Program-made: the position numbers and the translations under genes | NCBI GenBank assembly: GCA_947173955.1 | Contig: CAMWHE010000002.1 | Coordinates: 58,931 to 122,930 of the forward strand | DNA length: 64,000 bases | Direction: 5' to 3' | Origin: an uncultured Bacteroidales bacterium | GTDB taxonomy: Bacteria; Bacteroidota; Bacteroidia; Bacteroidales; Muribaculaceae | The notes under the pieces: generated by a model | Told to the model about the DNA's origin: nothing | Seen by the model: the letters and a program-made list of their open reading frames with translations, nothing else | The model's database searches: none | Shown: positions 11,711 through 21,660 of the stretch, one piece after another | Numbering within the stretch: position 1 is the stretch's first letter | How the letters are laid out: each line of letters opens with the position of its first letter

Positions 11711-13255
11711 ATGGCACAACAAGAAGATGTATTCAAAAAAATCGTTTCACACGCCAAGGAATACGGTTTCGTCTTTCAATCAAGTGAAATATATGACGGA
11801 CTCTCTGCCGTCTATGACTACGGTCAGAACGGTGTAGAGCTCAAAAACAATATCAAACGCTACTGGTGGGACGCAATGACCCTCCTGCATGAGAATATTG
11901 TCGGTATCGACTCCGCTATCTTCATGCACCCCACGATCTGGAAAGCCTCTGGTCACGTAGATGCCTTCAATGACCCCCTCATCGACAACCGCGACTCCAA
12001 GAAGCGCTATCGTGCCGACGTACTCATCGAAGACGAGCTCGCTAAAATCGACGAAAAAATTGAAAAGGAAGTGGCAAAAGCTGCCAAGAAATTCGGCGAT
12101 ACGTTTGATGCTGACCTCTTCCGCTCTACCAATCCCCGTGTACTCGAACACAAAGCCAAACGTGACGCCATCCATGAGCGCTTTGCCAAGGCTATGAATG
12201 ACAACAATCTCGAAGAGCTTCGCCAGATCATCATTGACTGCGAAATCGTCGATCCAATCTCCGGCACCAAAAACTGGACCGATGTGCGCCAGTTCAACCT
12301 CATGTTCAAGACAGAAATGGGATCTACAGCAGACGGCGCCATGACAGTCTACCTCCGTCCGGAGACAGCACAGGGCATCTTTGTCAACTATCTCAATGTA
12401 CAGAAGACAGGCCGCATGCGCATTCCCTTCGGTATCGCTCAGATCGGCAAGGCCTTCCGCAATGAAATCGTAGCGCGCCAGTTCATCTTCCGTATGCGCG
12501 AATTCGAGCAGATGGAAATGCAGTTCTTCGTGCGTCCCGGTGAAGAACTCAAGTGGTTCCAGCAGTGGAAGGAAACACGTCTTAAATGGCACAAGGCTCT
12601 CGGCCTCGGCGACGAAAAATATCGCTACCATGACCATGACAAACTGGCTCATTACGCTAATGCAGCCACCGACATCGAGTTCCAGATGCCTTTCGGATTC
12701 AAGGAAGTCGAGGGTATCCACTCCCGCACCAACTTCGACCTCTCACAGCACGAGAAATATTCAGGCAAGAATATCAAATACTTCGATCCGGAACTCAACG
12801 AGAGCTACACTCCCTATGTCATCGAGACCTCGATCGGTGTCGATCGTATGTTCCTCTCCGTACTCTGCTCAAGCTATGAAGAGCAGCCTCTGGCCAACGG
12901 TGAGACGCGCGTAGTCCTCCACCTTCCCCCGGCACTCGCCCCGGTCAAATGCGCCGTTATGCCGCTGGTACGTAAAGACGGTCTTCCCGAAAAAGCCCGT
13001 GAAATCGTCAACGACCTCAAATTTGACTTCTCGACCCACTACGACGAGAAAGACTCCATCGGTAAGCGCTATCGCCGTCAGGATGCTATCGGTACCCCCT
13101 TCTGCATTACAGTTGACCATCAGACACTCGAAGACAATACCGTCACACTCCGCGAACGTGATTCGATGGAACAGACCCGCGTCAGCGTCGACGACCTCCA
13201 CCGTCTTATCCATGACCGCGTGAGCCTCAACTCACTGCTTCGCCGTCTGGGTTAA
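11711..13255 (+). CDS. glyS: Glycyl-tRNA synthetase (single-chain class II type)
   Basis: 514 aa; GVELKNNIKRYWWDAMT, YLRPETAQGIFVNYLNVQ, PFGIAQIGKAFRNEI, EFEQMEMQFFV. Confidence 0.97.
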   Translation: MAQQEDVFKKIVSHAKEYGFVFQSSEIYDGLSAVYDYGQNGVELKNNIKRYWWDAMTLLHENIVGIDSAIFMHPTIWKASGHVDAFNDPLIDNRDSKKRYRADVLIEDELAKIDEKIEKEVAKAAKKFGDTFDADLFRSTNPRVLEHKAKRDAIHERFAKAMNDNNLEELRQIIIDCEIVDPISGTKNWTDVRQFNLMFKTEMGSTADGAMTVYLRPETAQGIFVNYLNVQKTGRMRIPFGIAQIGKAFRNEIVARQFIFRMREFEQMEMQFFVRPGEELKWFQQWKETRLKWHKALGLGDEKYRYHDHDKLAHYANAATDIEFQMPFGFKEVEGIHSRTNFDLSQHEKYSGKNIKYFDPELNESYTPYVIETSIGVDRMFLSVLCSSYEEQPLANGETRVVLHLPPALAPVKCAVMPLVRKDGLPEKAREIVNDLKFDFSTHYDEKDSIGKRYRRQDAIGTPFCITVDHQTLEDNTVTLRERDSMEQTRVSVDDLHRLIHDRVSLNSLLRRLG

Positions 13256-13269
13256 TAATCATTAAATCA

Positions 13270-13307
13270 CAACGGCTTGCGCAACATCCATGCGACGCAA
13301 GCCGTTG
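13270..13307 (+). terminator. Strong hairpin downstream of glyS (terminator-like)
   Basis: CAACGGCTTGCG … CGCAAGCCGTTG perfect 12-bp inverted repeat; weak U-tract. Confidence 0.6.
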
Positions 13308-13341
13308 ATAATACAAAATTTACCCTGACATCTGCAAAAAA

Positions 13342-13959
13342 ATGAATAAAGGAAACAAAATACTGATAGGCATAGGCCTGTTTATAGTCCTGCTCATAGG
13401 TATGGGCGGCTGTACCTATAACGGCATGATGCGTGCCGACGAAGAGGTAAACAATGCCTGGAGCAATGTAGAAGCACAGTATCAGCGCCGTGCGGATCTA
13501 ATCCCCAATCTGGTATCTACAGTTAAGGGTTATGCGGCGCATGAAGCTGAAGTGCTTGAGAAAGTGACTTACGCACGCGCAGGAATGGAGAGTGCAGCCG
13601 AAGCTGCCCAGACTGCCATTGCCTCTACGGGCCCTGACGCCTCTGAAGCCCAGCTCGTAGATTATATGAAAACCCAGGAGCGTCTGAAAGAAGCCATGGG
13701 CATCTATATCAACGCCGTTCATGAAGCCTACCCGGAGCTGAAAGCTAACGAAAATTTTGAAAAACTTCAGGATGAACTAGCTGGAACCGAAAGCCGTGTC
13801 ACAAAAGCTCGTCAGGACTACAATGCAGTAGTGAAAAACTATAACGTGAAAGTCCGTCGATTCCCGGCCAATATGCTCGCCGGAATGTTCGGTTTTTCGC
13901 CCCGCCAGAGTTTCCAGGCCGAAGCCGGAGCTGAAAAAGCGCCTAAAGTCGAATTCTAA
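13342..13959 (+). CDS. lemA: LemA family protein
   Basis: NAWSNVEAQYQRRADLIPNLVSTVKGYAAHE and NVKVRRFPANMLAGMFGF. Confidence 0.95.
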   Translation: MNKGNKILIGIGLFIVLLIGMGGCTYNGMMRADEEVNNAWSNVEAQYQRRADLIPNLVSTVKGYAAHEAEVLEKVTYARAGMESAAEAAQTAIASTGPDASEAQLVDYMKTQERLKEAMGIYINAVHEAYPELKANENFEKLQDELAGTESRVTKARQDYNAVVKNYNVKVRRFPANMLAGMFGFSPRQSFQAEAGAEKAPKVEF

Positions 13960-13981
13960 CCCTCACGACCATTACCTATCA

Positions 13982-14542
13982 ATGAGAAATTTACGCCTCC
14001 TACTACCGGCTATTTTTACCGTACTTCTGGTTGCTTCAGCTTGTAACAGCGACGACACATGGACCGAATACGAAGAGTGGCGTCAGACCAACGACCAGTG
14101 GTTTCAGTCACAGCTCAACCTTCAGGACTCCGATGGCAAGCTGTTCTACAGTCGTCTCGCTCCGCAGTGGGACAAGGGATCATATATACTGATACATTAT
14201 TTCAATGACCGCGCCTTAACCGAAGGAAATCTTTCGCCCCTATACACAAGTACGGTAAATGTAAAATATATCGGACGCCTATATAATGACGAGCCATTTG
14301 ACTCATCATTCGTCAACAAGACACACGGAGACAGCATCTTCCAGACCAAGCTGTCTGATGTCATAACCGGCTGGACTATAGCGCTGGAGGATATGCGTGT
14401 AGGCGACAGTGCCCGTATTGTTGTTCCGCAGGGACTCGCATACGGCGGCAGTTCGCAGGGCTCAATCCTACCGTACAGCGCCCTTCAGTTTGACATAAAA
14501 CTCGTCGATATACCCTACTACGAGGTTCCCGACAGAGATTAA
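13982..14542 (+). CDS. FKBP-type peptidyl-prolyl isomerase, lipoprotein
   Basis: Lipobox SAC; VKYIGRLYNDEPFDSSF, VITGWTIALEDMRVGDSARIVVPQGLAYG. Confidence 0.92.
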   Translation: MRNLRLLLPAIFTVLLVASACNSDDTWTEYEEWRQTNDQWFQSQLNLQDSDGKLFYSRLAPQWDKGSYILIHYFNDRALTEGNLSPLYTSTVNVKYIGRLYNDEPFDSSFVNKTHGDSIFQTKLSDVITGWTIALEDMRVGDSARIVVPQGLAYGGSSQGSILPYSALQFDIKLVDIPYYEVPDRD

Positions 14543-14570
14543 AGCGACCGGCCATACGACCTCAAATAAA

Positions 14571-14604
14571 GGACGCACCTCCATTACGCTGTGGAGGCGC
14601 GTCC
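14571..14604 (+). terminator. Intergenic terminator-like hairpin
   Basis: GGACGC-A-CCTCC … GGAGG-C-GCGTCC inverted repeat between two CDSs. Confidence 0.6.
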
Positions 14605-14666
14605 AATCTCATAAAAAATGACCTGACCAATTATTATTACTCCGCCCTAACTTCCACATCTATTCA

Positions 14667-15824
14667 ATGAAATCACTCACACGCTACATAAACAAAATCC
14701 TGCCTGCAATCATGTGGGTAGCTATTGCGACACTTACATCATGCCACGAACCGCCATATGAGGAATTAACGCCCCGTACCGTCCTTGTTTATATGGTATC
14801 TCATAACAACCTTAACTCCTACTCTATTTCCGACATCGGAGAGATGCAGCAGGCTGCCATGTCCGGACATCTCGGCCCATCACGACTCATCGTCTACCGT
14901 CATCCATACGGTGCAGACCCTTCTCTTTACGAGATACTTCCGGACGGAACGACATCGCTGCTGAAGACATACGATGAGTCGCGTCCATCGATCAGCTCAC
15001 TGCGTCTTGAGGAAGTCATCGCCGATACCAAAGCTATCGCACCGGCCGAGAACTACGGACTCATATTCTGGGGTCACGGAACCGGATATGTTCAGAATGG
15101 CATCACCCCGCTGAGCTATGGTGGCGAGACTATCAACGGAAGCACCTACTGGATGAATGTAACGGATATGGCGGACGCTTTAGGAACCGGACAGTTTGAC
15201 TGGATATACTTCGACTGCTGCTTTATGGGAGGTGTCGAAGTCGCCTATGAATTACGCCACGCCGCCGACTACATTATTGCCTCAGCGACGGAGCTTCCGG
15301 CAGAAGGTATGCCCTACCAACTTACCCTTCGCCACCTTATGCCTGCAAATTCCGATCTGCAAGCAGCGACACAGTCTACATTTGACTACTTCAACGGCTA
15401 TACCGGAGCAAAACGGACATGCACCATGTCACTGATCCGCACGGATGCTCTCGATGATTTGGCATCAGCTGTTCGTCATGTAGTGACAAATACTGCAGGT
15501 CTACCCGAAGGCTATTCTGTGCAGCCATTCCAGACCCCTGACGATCATCTGCGCTATGGCTGGTCATACTATGACCTATCACACTACGCATCAGCTCTAT
15601 TGCCCGAATATGACGTCCTGACGCAAGCTATTGACCGGGCTGTTCCCCTCAGATTTGCCACTCCGAAGCTGTGGAACATCACCCCTCTGACGAACCATTG
15701 CGGCCTTTCAACGTTAATAATAGAAAAAGCCGACGACCCGGATCTTGACAAGTATAATTATCGCCAGCTTGCATGGTGGAACGACGTCGTCAGCTATCGA
15801 TTTAAAAACGCTGATTCACTATAA
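14667..15824 (+). CDS. Clostripain-like C11 cysteine peptidase, lipoprotein
   Basis: Lipobox TSC; ENYGLIFWGHGTGY (His) and FDWIYFDCCFMGGVEVAYEL (Cys) catalytic motifs. Confidence 0.9.
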   Translation: MKSLTRYINKILPAIMWVAIATLTSCHEPPYEELTPRTVLVYMVSHNNLNSYSISDIGEMQQAAMSGHLGPSRLIVYRHPYGADPSLYEILPDGTTSLLKTYDESRPSISSLRLEEVIADTKAIAPAENYGLIFWGHGTGYVQNGITPLSYGGETINGSTYWMNVTDMADALGTGQFDWIYFDCCFMGGVEVAYELRHAADYIIASATELPAEGMPYQLTLRHLMPANSDLQAATQSTFDYFNGYTGAKRTCTMSLIRTDALDDLASAVRHVVTNTAGLPEGYSVQPFQTPDDHLRYGWSYYDLSHYASALLPEYDVLTQAIDRAVPLRFATPKLWNITPLTNHCGLSTLIIEKADDPDLDKYNYRQLAWWNDVVSYRFKNADSL

Positions 15825-15836
15825 CTGACATCCATT

Positions 15837-16994
15837 ATGCTGCAGACTGACACACCACCCGCATTACCTGTCGACATTCCTTCGCCAACACAGGCTCTAA
15901 AGGAGATGCGCAACCTTACATTCGATGAATTCCTTGACCAATTCATACAGAGCTGTGTACAGTTTGCCATACATCTGGCTGTCGCCATAATCGTATTCTA
16001 TATCGGACGCTTCATCATCAAGCGTCTGTACCGCTTTGTCGGAACAATTCTTCTGCGCCGCCGCGCCGATCCGTCGCTGACCACATTCATTCTTTCGACA
16101 GTTAAGATAATACTTTATTTTATCCTGATTATCACTGTCATAGGAATACTTGGCATTGAGACGAGCTCCTTCCTTGCCCTATTTGCTTCTGCGGGTGTCG
16201 CCATCGGTATGGCGCTGAGCGGCACGCTCCAGAATTTCGCAGGGGGCGTCCTCATCCTTCTGCTAAAGCCCTACAAGGTAGGCGACTATATCGAAGCGCA
16301 AGGCTACGCAGGCACTGTTGCCGAAATTCAGATCTTCCACACACTCATCACTACTCCTGACAATAAGGCGATAATCATCCCTAACGGCGGACTCTCGACC
16401 TCGAGCATCAACAACTGGTCTGCCCGAGGCCAGCGCCGGATCTCATGGAATATAGCCATCTCCTATGGAGATGATGTCGAGGCCGCACGTCAGGCCATCA
16501 TGAAGATATTCTCTGAAGAACCACGCATTCTTCAAGGCTCATCGCCTGATATGTCGTCCGCACAGGCAGAAGCCATTACGGCCTTCGGAGACGCAATACC
16601 TTCCGCTGAAACAGCGGTTACAGATAAAACCAAACGCACTAAGGTTCAACGTAAACCGGGCTTTTTCTACCGTCTTTTCCACAACCGCCGCCGCGTGGAA
16701 AGCGCTCTCGCCCGATGGAACGCATCCCGCACGGCACGTCTTGAATCACTCATTCCAAAAGTCGACTTCACGCCGAAAGTTGTTGTCAGTGAACTTGCCG
16801 ACAGCAGTGTCAATCTGTCAGCGCGCGCATGGGTCAACACACCCGACTACTGGAATGTATTCTATCTCCTTAACGAGCGTTTCTATACCGAGTTGCCCAA
16901 GGCTGCCGGCATCTCATTCCCGTTCCCGCAGATGGATGTCCATATTCAGCAGCCAAGTGAAAAAGCTGAAATTGCTGACGACAACAAAAATTAA
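15837..16994 (+). CDS. Small-conductance mechanosensitive channel (MscS family)
   Basis: ALFASAGVAIGMALSGTLQNFAGGVLILLLKPYKVGDYIEAQGYAGTVAEIQIFHT, IIIPNGGLSTSSINNWS. Confidence 0.95.
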   Translation: MLQTDTPPALPVDIPSPTQALKEMRNLTFDEFLDQFIQSCVQFAIHLAVAIIVFYIGRFIIKRLYRFVGTILLRRRADPSLTTFILSTVKIILYFILIITVIGILGIETSSFLALFASAGVAIGMALSGTLQNFAGGVLILLLKPYKVGDYIEAQGYAGTVAEIQIFHTLITTPDNKAIIIPNGGLSTSSINNWSARGQRRISWNIAISYGDDVEAARQAIMKIFSEEPRILQGSSPDMSSAQAEAITAFGDAIPSAETAVTDKTKRTKVQRKPGFFYRLFHNRRRVESALARWNASRTARLESLIPKVDFTPKVVVSELADSSVNLSARAWVNTPDYWNVFYLLNERFYTELPKAAGISFPFPQMDVHIQQPSEKAEIADDNKN

Positions 16995-17069
16995 CGTTAA
17001 AAACAGTTTTTTAATAGCAGGAAGCTTTTTTATTGCCATTACCATCCCATACCTATCACTATTTTTTAT

Positions 17070-17077
17070 TAACTTTG
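17070..17077 (+). promoter_or_regulatory. Candidate -7 element upstream of recJ
   Basis: TAACTTTG exact match to TAnnTTTG; no clear -33 at the right spacing. Confidence 0.4.
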
Positions 17078-17264
17078 CCAATGAGTATAGCCACGCGTCG
17101 ACAGGCACTCGCGACTGCGATCTCAGGCATATCAGCGTCACTGTGGTACGCTGATGCAACATTACTAACTGCCTGACGCCATTAACTCGACACGACACGC
17201 TGATACCCACCGCCTCGCCAACACTTTGACAGAGGCCACCGCTCTGATAATAAAAAGAAAAATA

Positions 17265-18992
17265 ATGATAAGTAAATGGAATTACTTACCCCTGACATCA
17301 GACCAAAAGATAGCGGAAGCCGCGCTCGCTCAGCGATTTGCGACTGTTCCGCCTATTAGCGAGCTGCTCGTTCAGCGGGGTGTCACTTCGCCGGAAGAGG
17401 CCGACCGTTTTTTCCGGCCATCTCTGCGTGACCTCCATGACCCGTTCCTGATGCCCGACATGGACAAGGCTGTCAACAGGCTGAACCGTGCACTGGGGTC
17501 AAAAGAAAAAATAATGGTATACGGCGACTATGATGTCGACGGCACTACGGCCGTGGCTCTCGTCTACAAATACCTGCAGAACTTCTACTCCAACATCGAC
17601 TACTATATCCCGACCCGATATGAAGACGGATATGGTATTTCGACCCATACTATCGATGAATTTGTAGAACAGGGTGTCGGACTTGTCATCATTCTTGACT
17701 GCGGTATCAAAGCCATTGAAGAAATTGCCTACGCAAAACAGAAAGGCATTGACTTCATCATCTGCGACCACCATGTCCCTGATGATACTCTCCCTCCTGC
17801 AGCTGCCATACTCAATCCTAAACTTGAGGGATGCACTTATCCCTGCCACGATCTGTCAGGATGCGGAGTCGGGTTTAAACTCATGCAAGCCTTCTCCCAG
17901 AGCAACAACATAGATCCCTCTGAGCTTTACAATATGCTTGATCTCGTCGCCGTATCAATCGCTGCCGACATCGTGCCGATGACTGACGAAAACCGCATAA
18001 TGGCCTATCAGGGACTTAAACGGTTAAACGCCAACCCCAATCTCGGTCTGCGTGCCATCATAAAAATCTCGCAGCTTCTCGGCCGGGAGATCACCATTTC
18101 CGATGTCATATTCAAGATCGGCCCACGCATCAATGCTTCCGGGCGCATGCAGAGCGGAAAAGAAGCTGTTGATCTCCTCGTCGCACGCGACAGCGCCGAC
18201 GCTATGGATCATGCCCGCAACATCGACCAGTACAACAAAGACCGCAAAGAGCTTGACAAGACCATCACCACGGAGGCCAATGCGATAATTGATGCCCGTA
18301 CGGAAGAAGAACTCTCGAAAAAAGCCATTGTAATCTACAATAAAGACTGGCACAAGGGAATCATCGGCATAGTCGCATCGCGACTTACCGAACTATATTA
18401 CAAACCATCTGTCGTACTGACTCTCTCCAACGGTCTGGCAACCGGCTCAGCCCGCTCCGTACAGGGATTTGACATCTACAGCGCAGTCGACTCATGCCGC
18501 GATCTCCTTGAGACTTTCGGAGGTCATACCTATGCCGTCGGCCTATCGATGAAGGAAGAAAATATCGACGAATTTACCCGGCGTTTTGAAAAATATGTCA
18601 GCGACCACATTACCGACAAACAGCTGACTCCGCTTGTCGACATCAATGCTTTCATATCATTTGCCGACATCTCCAACGACTTTGTCGCCCTACTCCGCAA
18701 ATTCAATCCCTTCGGTCCCGGGAATCCCAAACCCGTATTCTGCACACGATCGGTTATGGATTTCGGCACCAGCAAACTCGTCGGAAAACAGCTGGAGCAC
18801 ATCAAGCTTGAACTTGTTGACAATACATCCGGCAAAGTCCTCAATGGTATCGCCTTCAATATGGCTCAATATTTCCCGCACATCACATCCGGCAAGCCGT
18901 TCGACATCTGCTACACTATAGAGGATAATCACCACTCCTCAACGCCGAACGCCATCCAGCTGCTCATCAAGGATATACACATACCTCAATGA
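17265..18992 (+). CDS. recJ: Single-stranded-DNA-specific exonuclease RecJ
   Basis: MVYGDYDVDGTTAVALVYKYL, ILDCGIKA, CDHHVPDD, GRINASGRM, ASRLTELYYKPSVVL; start taken at 17265. Confidence 0.96.
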   Translation: MISKWNYLPLTSDQKIAEAALAQRFATVPPISELLVQRGVTSPEEADRFFRPSLRDLHDPFLMPDMDKAVNRLNRALGSKEKIMVYGDYDVDGTTAVALVYKYLQNFYSNIDYYIPTRYEDGYGISTHTIDEFVEQGVGLVIILDCGIKAIEEIAYAKQKGIDFIICDHHVPDDTLPPAAAILNPKLEGCTYPCHDLSGCGVGFKLMQAFSQSNNIDPSELYNMLDLVAVSIAADIVPMTDENRIMAYQGLKRLNANPNLGLRAIIKISQLLGREITISDVIFKIGPRINASGRMQSGKEAVDLLVARDSADAMDHARNIDQYNKDRKELDKTITTEANAIIDARTEEELSKKAIVIYNKDWHKGIIGIVASRLTELYYKPSVVLTLSNGLATGSARSVQGFDIYSAVDSCRDLLETFGGHTYAVGLSMKEENIDEFTRRFEKYVSDHITDKQLTPLVDINAFISFADISNDFVALLRKFNPFGPGNPKPVFCTRSVMDFGTSKLVGKQLEHIKLELVDNTSGKVLNGIAFNMAQYFPHITSGKPFDICYTIEDNHHSSTPNAIQLLIKDIHIPQ

Positions 18993-20896
18993 GTCTCAAG
19001 GCACGCGACACGCTACGCCAATACTGGGGTTATGACTCATTCCGGCCATGTCAGGAAGAAATAATCAACTCCGTACTCGCCGGGCATGACACTCTCGGAC
19101 TGATGCCCACCGGCGGCGGTAAATCCATTACATTCCAGGTTCCGGCTTTGATATTGCCCGGAATCACGCTCGTCATCACTCCCCTGATATCCCTGATGAA
19201 AGATCAGGTCGACAATCTGCGCGCGCGCCACATCAAAGCCATCGCGCTACATTCCGGACTCTCCGCACGCGAAAACAGGGTTGCCCTCAACCACCTCGAG
19301 TCCGGCCGCATCAAGATCCTATATGCATCGCCGGAAAAGCTCCAGAGCGATAAATTCAGATCGCTCCTGCGGCGGCTCAACATGTCCCTTATCGTAGTTG
19401 ACGAAGCCCACTGTATCTCTCAATGGGGCTACGACTTCCGCCCGTCCTACCTCAACATAAGCATCGCTCGCCGCGAACTCCCCGGAGTGCCGGTTCTCGC
19501 TCTGACGGCCTCCGCTACACCACAGGTAGTCGACGACATAATAAAACAGCTGAATTTCGCCTCATCCGACCATATCTACCGTCTGAGTTTCGACCGCCAT
19601 AATCTGTCGTATCTTACCCGTTACTGCGAAGACAAAGAGAGTAAAATGGTTGAGATACTCAGTAAAGTGGCAGGTACGGCAATCGTATATGTACGCTCAC
19701 GCAAGCGCACAGTCGAGCTCGCCACAAAGCTGTCTACCGTGGGAATTACTGCCGAAGCCTATCATGCCGGACTGAGTCCCGAAATCAAGAGTGAGCGTCA
19801 GAACCGCTGGAAATCGGGTGAAACAAGAGTCGTGGTAGCCACTAATGCCTTCGGAATGGGAATTGACAAACCCGACGTACGCATAGTGATACACTATGAC
19901 CTTCCTCCATCGCTTGAAGAATACTATCAGGAAGCCGGACGTGCCGGACGCGACGGCCTGGAAGCACTTGCCGTCATGCTCATCGCGCCCTCTGACAAAG
20001 GAGTCCTTACACGTCGGCTTTCAATGGCATTCCCGCCACGCGACTTTATCAAAAGCATATACACCAAATTGTGCGTTTTCCTAAATATCGGAATTGAGGA
20101 AGGGTTCAGCACACTCAAAGAGTTCAATCTTCGGCTATTCTGCGAACGTTACAAACTCAATCCTTCGATGGCCGAATCCGCTATCTCGATTCTCAGCCGC
20201 TCCGGTTACTTCGATTACATAGAAGACTATAATTCACGCTCAAGAGTAATGATTGTAGTTGATAAAGAAGAGTTGTACTCTCTTCGTGTCAGCCAACGCG
20301 CCGATAACGTTCTCAACACGATTCTGCGCAGCTATACGGGACTGTTTGCCGACTATGAATACATATCGGAAAGTGTCATCGCCTCCCGCTCGGCTCTTTC
20401 CGAAACGGAAGTCTATGACGCACTTCTTGAACTTGCCCGCGCACACGCGATACACTATGTACCCCGTACAAGCAATCCGATGATACTCTTCACGCGCTCC
20501 CGGGTCGATGAACGACATGTACAGATTCCTTTGGCCGTCTATGAGCACAGGCGTGACAATCTCAGGACCCGCATCGAAGCTATGAGGCGATTCGCCTTCG
20601 AGACAACTGGTTGCCGTGTCAACATTCTGCTTAAATATTTTGGCGAAGAACCGAGCGCGCCCTGTGGCAAGTGCGACTACTGCCGAACCCAACGGAACCG
20701 TCATAAAAAACCTGACGCAACTTTACCATCCGCTATCGATACCGTACGCCTCATACTCGGATTTGAATCGCCTATAACGATCGATCGGCTGATATCATCC
20801 TCACGCCTCAAGCCCGATGACATCATTGATGCCGTAAGAGATCTCGCCGACAAGGGCGAATTATCCATAAACGACGGTACTATAACACGAATTTAA
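18989..20896 (+). CDS. recQ: ATP-dependent DNA helicase RecQ
   Basis: LMPTGGGKSITFQVPAL, VVDEAHCISQWGYDFRPSY, ATNAFGMGIDKPDVRIVIHYDLPPSLEEYYQEAGRAGRDG; zinc-binding CGKCDYC. Confidence 0.97.
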   Translation: MSLKARDTLRQYWGYDSFRPCQEEIINSVLAGHDTLGLMPTGGGKSITFQVPALILPGITLVITPLISLMKDQVDNLRARHIKAIALHSGLSARENRVALNHLESGRIKILYASPEKLQSDKFRSLLRRLNMSLIVVDEAHCISQWGYDFRPSYLNISIARRELPGVPVLALTASATPQVVDDIIKQLNFASSDHIYRLSFDRHNLSYLTRYCEDKESKMVEILSKVAGTAIVYVRSRKRTVELATKLSTVGITAEAYHAGLSPEIKSERQNRWKSGETRVVVATNAFGMGIDKPDVRIVIHYDLPPSLEEYYQEAGRAGRDGLEALAVMLIAPSDKGVLTRRLSMAFPPRDFIKSIYTKLCVFLNIGIEEGFSTLKEFNLRLFCERYKLNPSMAESAISILSRSGYFDYIEDYNSRSRVMIVVDKEELYSLRVSQRADNVLNTILRSYTGLFADYEYISESVIASRSALSETEVYDALLELARAHAIHYVPRTSNPMILFTRSRVDERHVQIPLAVYEHRRDNLRTRIEAMRRFAFETTGCRVNILLKYFGEEPSAPCGKCDYCRTQRNRHKKPDATLPSAIDTVRLILGFESPITIDRLISSSRLKPDDIIDAVRDLADKGELSINDGTITRI

Positions 20897-20920
20897 CACT
20901 TCACGCATGATTTTTTAACT

Positions 20921-20947
20921 GAAAGTCCGCATCCATAGCGGGCTTTC
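20921..20947 (+). terminator. Hairpin downstream of recQ
   Basis: GAAAG-T-CCGC atccata GCGG-G-CTTTC. Confidence 0.45.
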
Positions 20948-21124
20948 ACTTGTTATATATATGAATTTCAACGATAAGGAATGAATACTATGAAACACAC
21001 ACTTATATTTAAACAGCTATTTACTTACAACTCATAATCTTTATTTAATCAACATCCCTCGTCCTTACTGTCAGGTAGTGATACTAGGCTTTAAGGCTCT
21101 CATAAATAAATAGTTGAAACGTCG

Positions 21125-21163
21125 CCGGAGTCGAGAAATCATTCTCTCGGCTCCGGTATTTTT
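21125..21163 (+). terminator. Intrinsic terminator-like hairpin in recQ-island intergenic region
   Basis: CCGGAG-T-CGAGA aatcat … TCTCG-G-CTCCGG followed by TATTTTT. Confidence 0.6.
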
Positions 21164-21279
21164 CAACCTATTAGACCGAACCTTAACGGGTTACATCAGT
21201 AACAAATTATAAAATCTTGTCAAATTTGAGCCTTAACTATTGTCCAAAATATTGTCAAAAAACGCGCTTTTCACACTAT

Positions 21280-21516
21280 TTATTTCCGATTTATTGTCCA
21301 AAAATTAAACACCACGCCCTCGATGTCATCAGAGAGTAACGCTTCAATGTTTCGCCCCATATAGTAGGCATATGATTTGTCTGATTCAGGGCATACGTCA
21401 AAGAGCGTAATACATTCGTGGCCGTAGGGTGTAAGCTTGGCCTTGATAGCTTCGGCCTGGCTCTTCGCCTCATGGAGCGGTCGGTGACTGATTGGAATTG
21501 AAATGTAGAGTTTCAT
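21280..21516 (-). pseudogene. DUF4406-like (nucleoside 2-deoxyribosyltransferase-fold) protein, apparently C-terminally truncated
   Basis: MKLYISIPISHR…AKSQAEAIKAKLTPYGHE…YMGRNIEALLSDDIEGVVF resembles the DUF4406 N-terminus; it stops at 78 aa where the family normally continues into a W-x-x-S-x-G-A-like motif. Confidence 0.5.
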
Positions 21517-21545
21517 ATATATTTTCTCTTTCTTACATTAATATA

Positions 21546-21576
21546 TTGAATTTTTTATGAATAAGTAGTATATTTG
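21546..21576 (+). promoter_or_regulatory. Consensus Bacteroidetes promoter driving the tRNA-like RNA
   Basis: TTG (21546-21548) N20 TATATTTG (21569-21576, exact TAnnTTTG). Confidence 0.7.
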
Positions 21577-21582
21577 CGTCAT

Positions 21583-21657
21583 GGAATGATGGTCGCATAT
21601 GGTAGCGAGGCGATTGATTTCAACCGCATATAGAAGGTTCGAGTCCTTTCCTTTCCG
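21583..21657 (+). ncRNA. tRNA-like small RNA (non-canonical; possibly decayed phage tRNA)
   Basis: Canonical T-arm GAAGG-TTCGAGT-CCTTT, D-arm TCGC-ATATGGTA-GCGA, anticodon-like arm with 8-nt loop and an A·C mismatch, acceptor GGAATGA/CCTTTCC pairing 5/7; own promoter upstream and terminator downstream. Confidence 0.55.
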
Positions 21658-21660
21658 TGT

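Noticed and set aside
11780-12721. 313-aa minus-strand ORF antisense to glyS
   Set aside because: Shadow ORF from codon bias of the strongly supported glyS; no recognisable domain. The same reasoning applies to 53904-54986 (-), 46691-47695 (-), 37326-38285 (+) and 43819-44685 (+).
21583-21657. Calling the RNA a standard tRNA with a defined anticodon
   Set aside because: The 8-nt anticodon loop, A·C mismatch, extra linker base and two acceptor mismatches prevent a confident isotype assignment; kept as tRNA-like.
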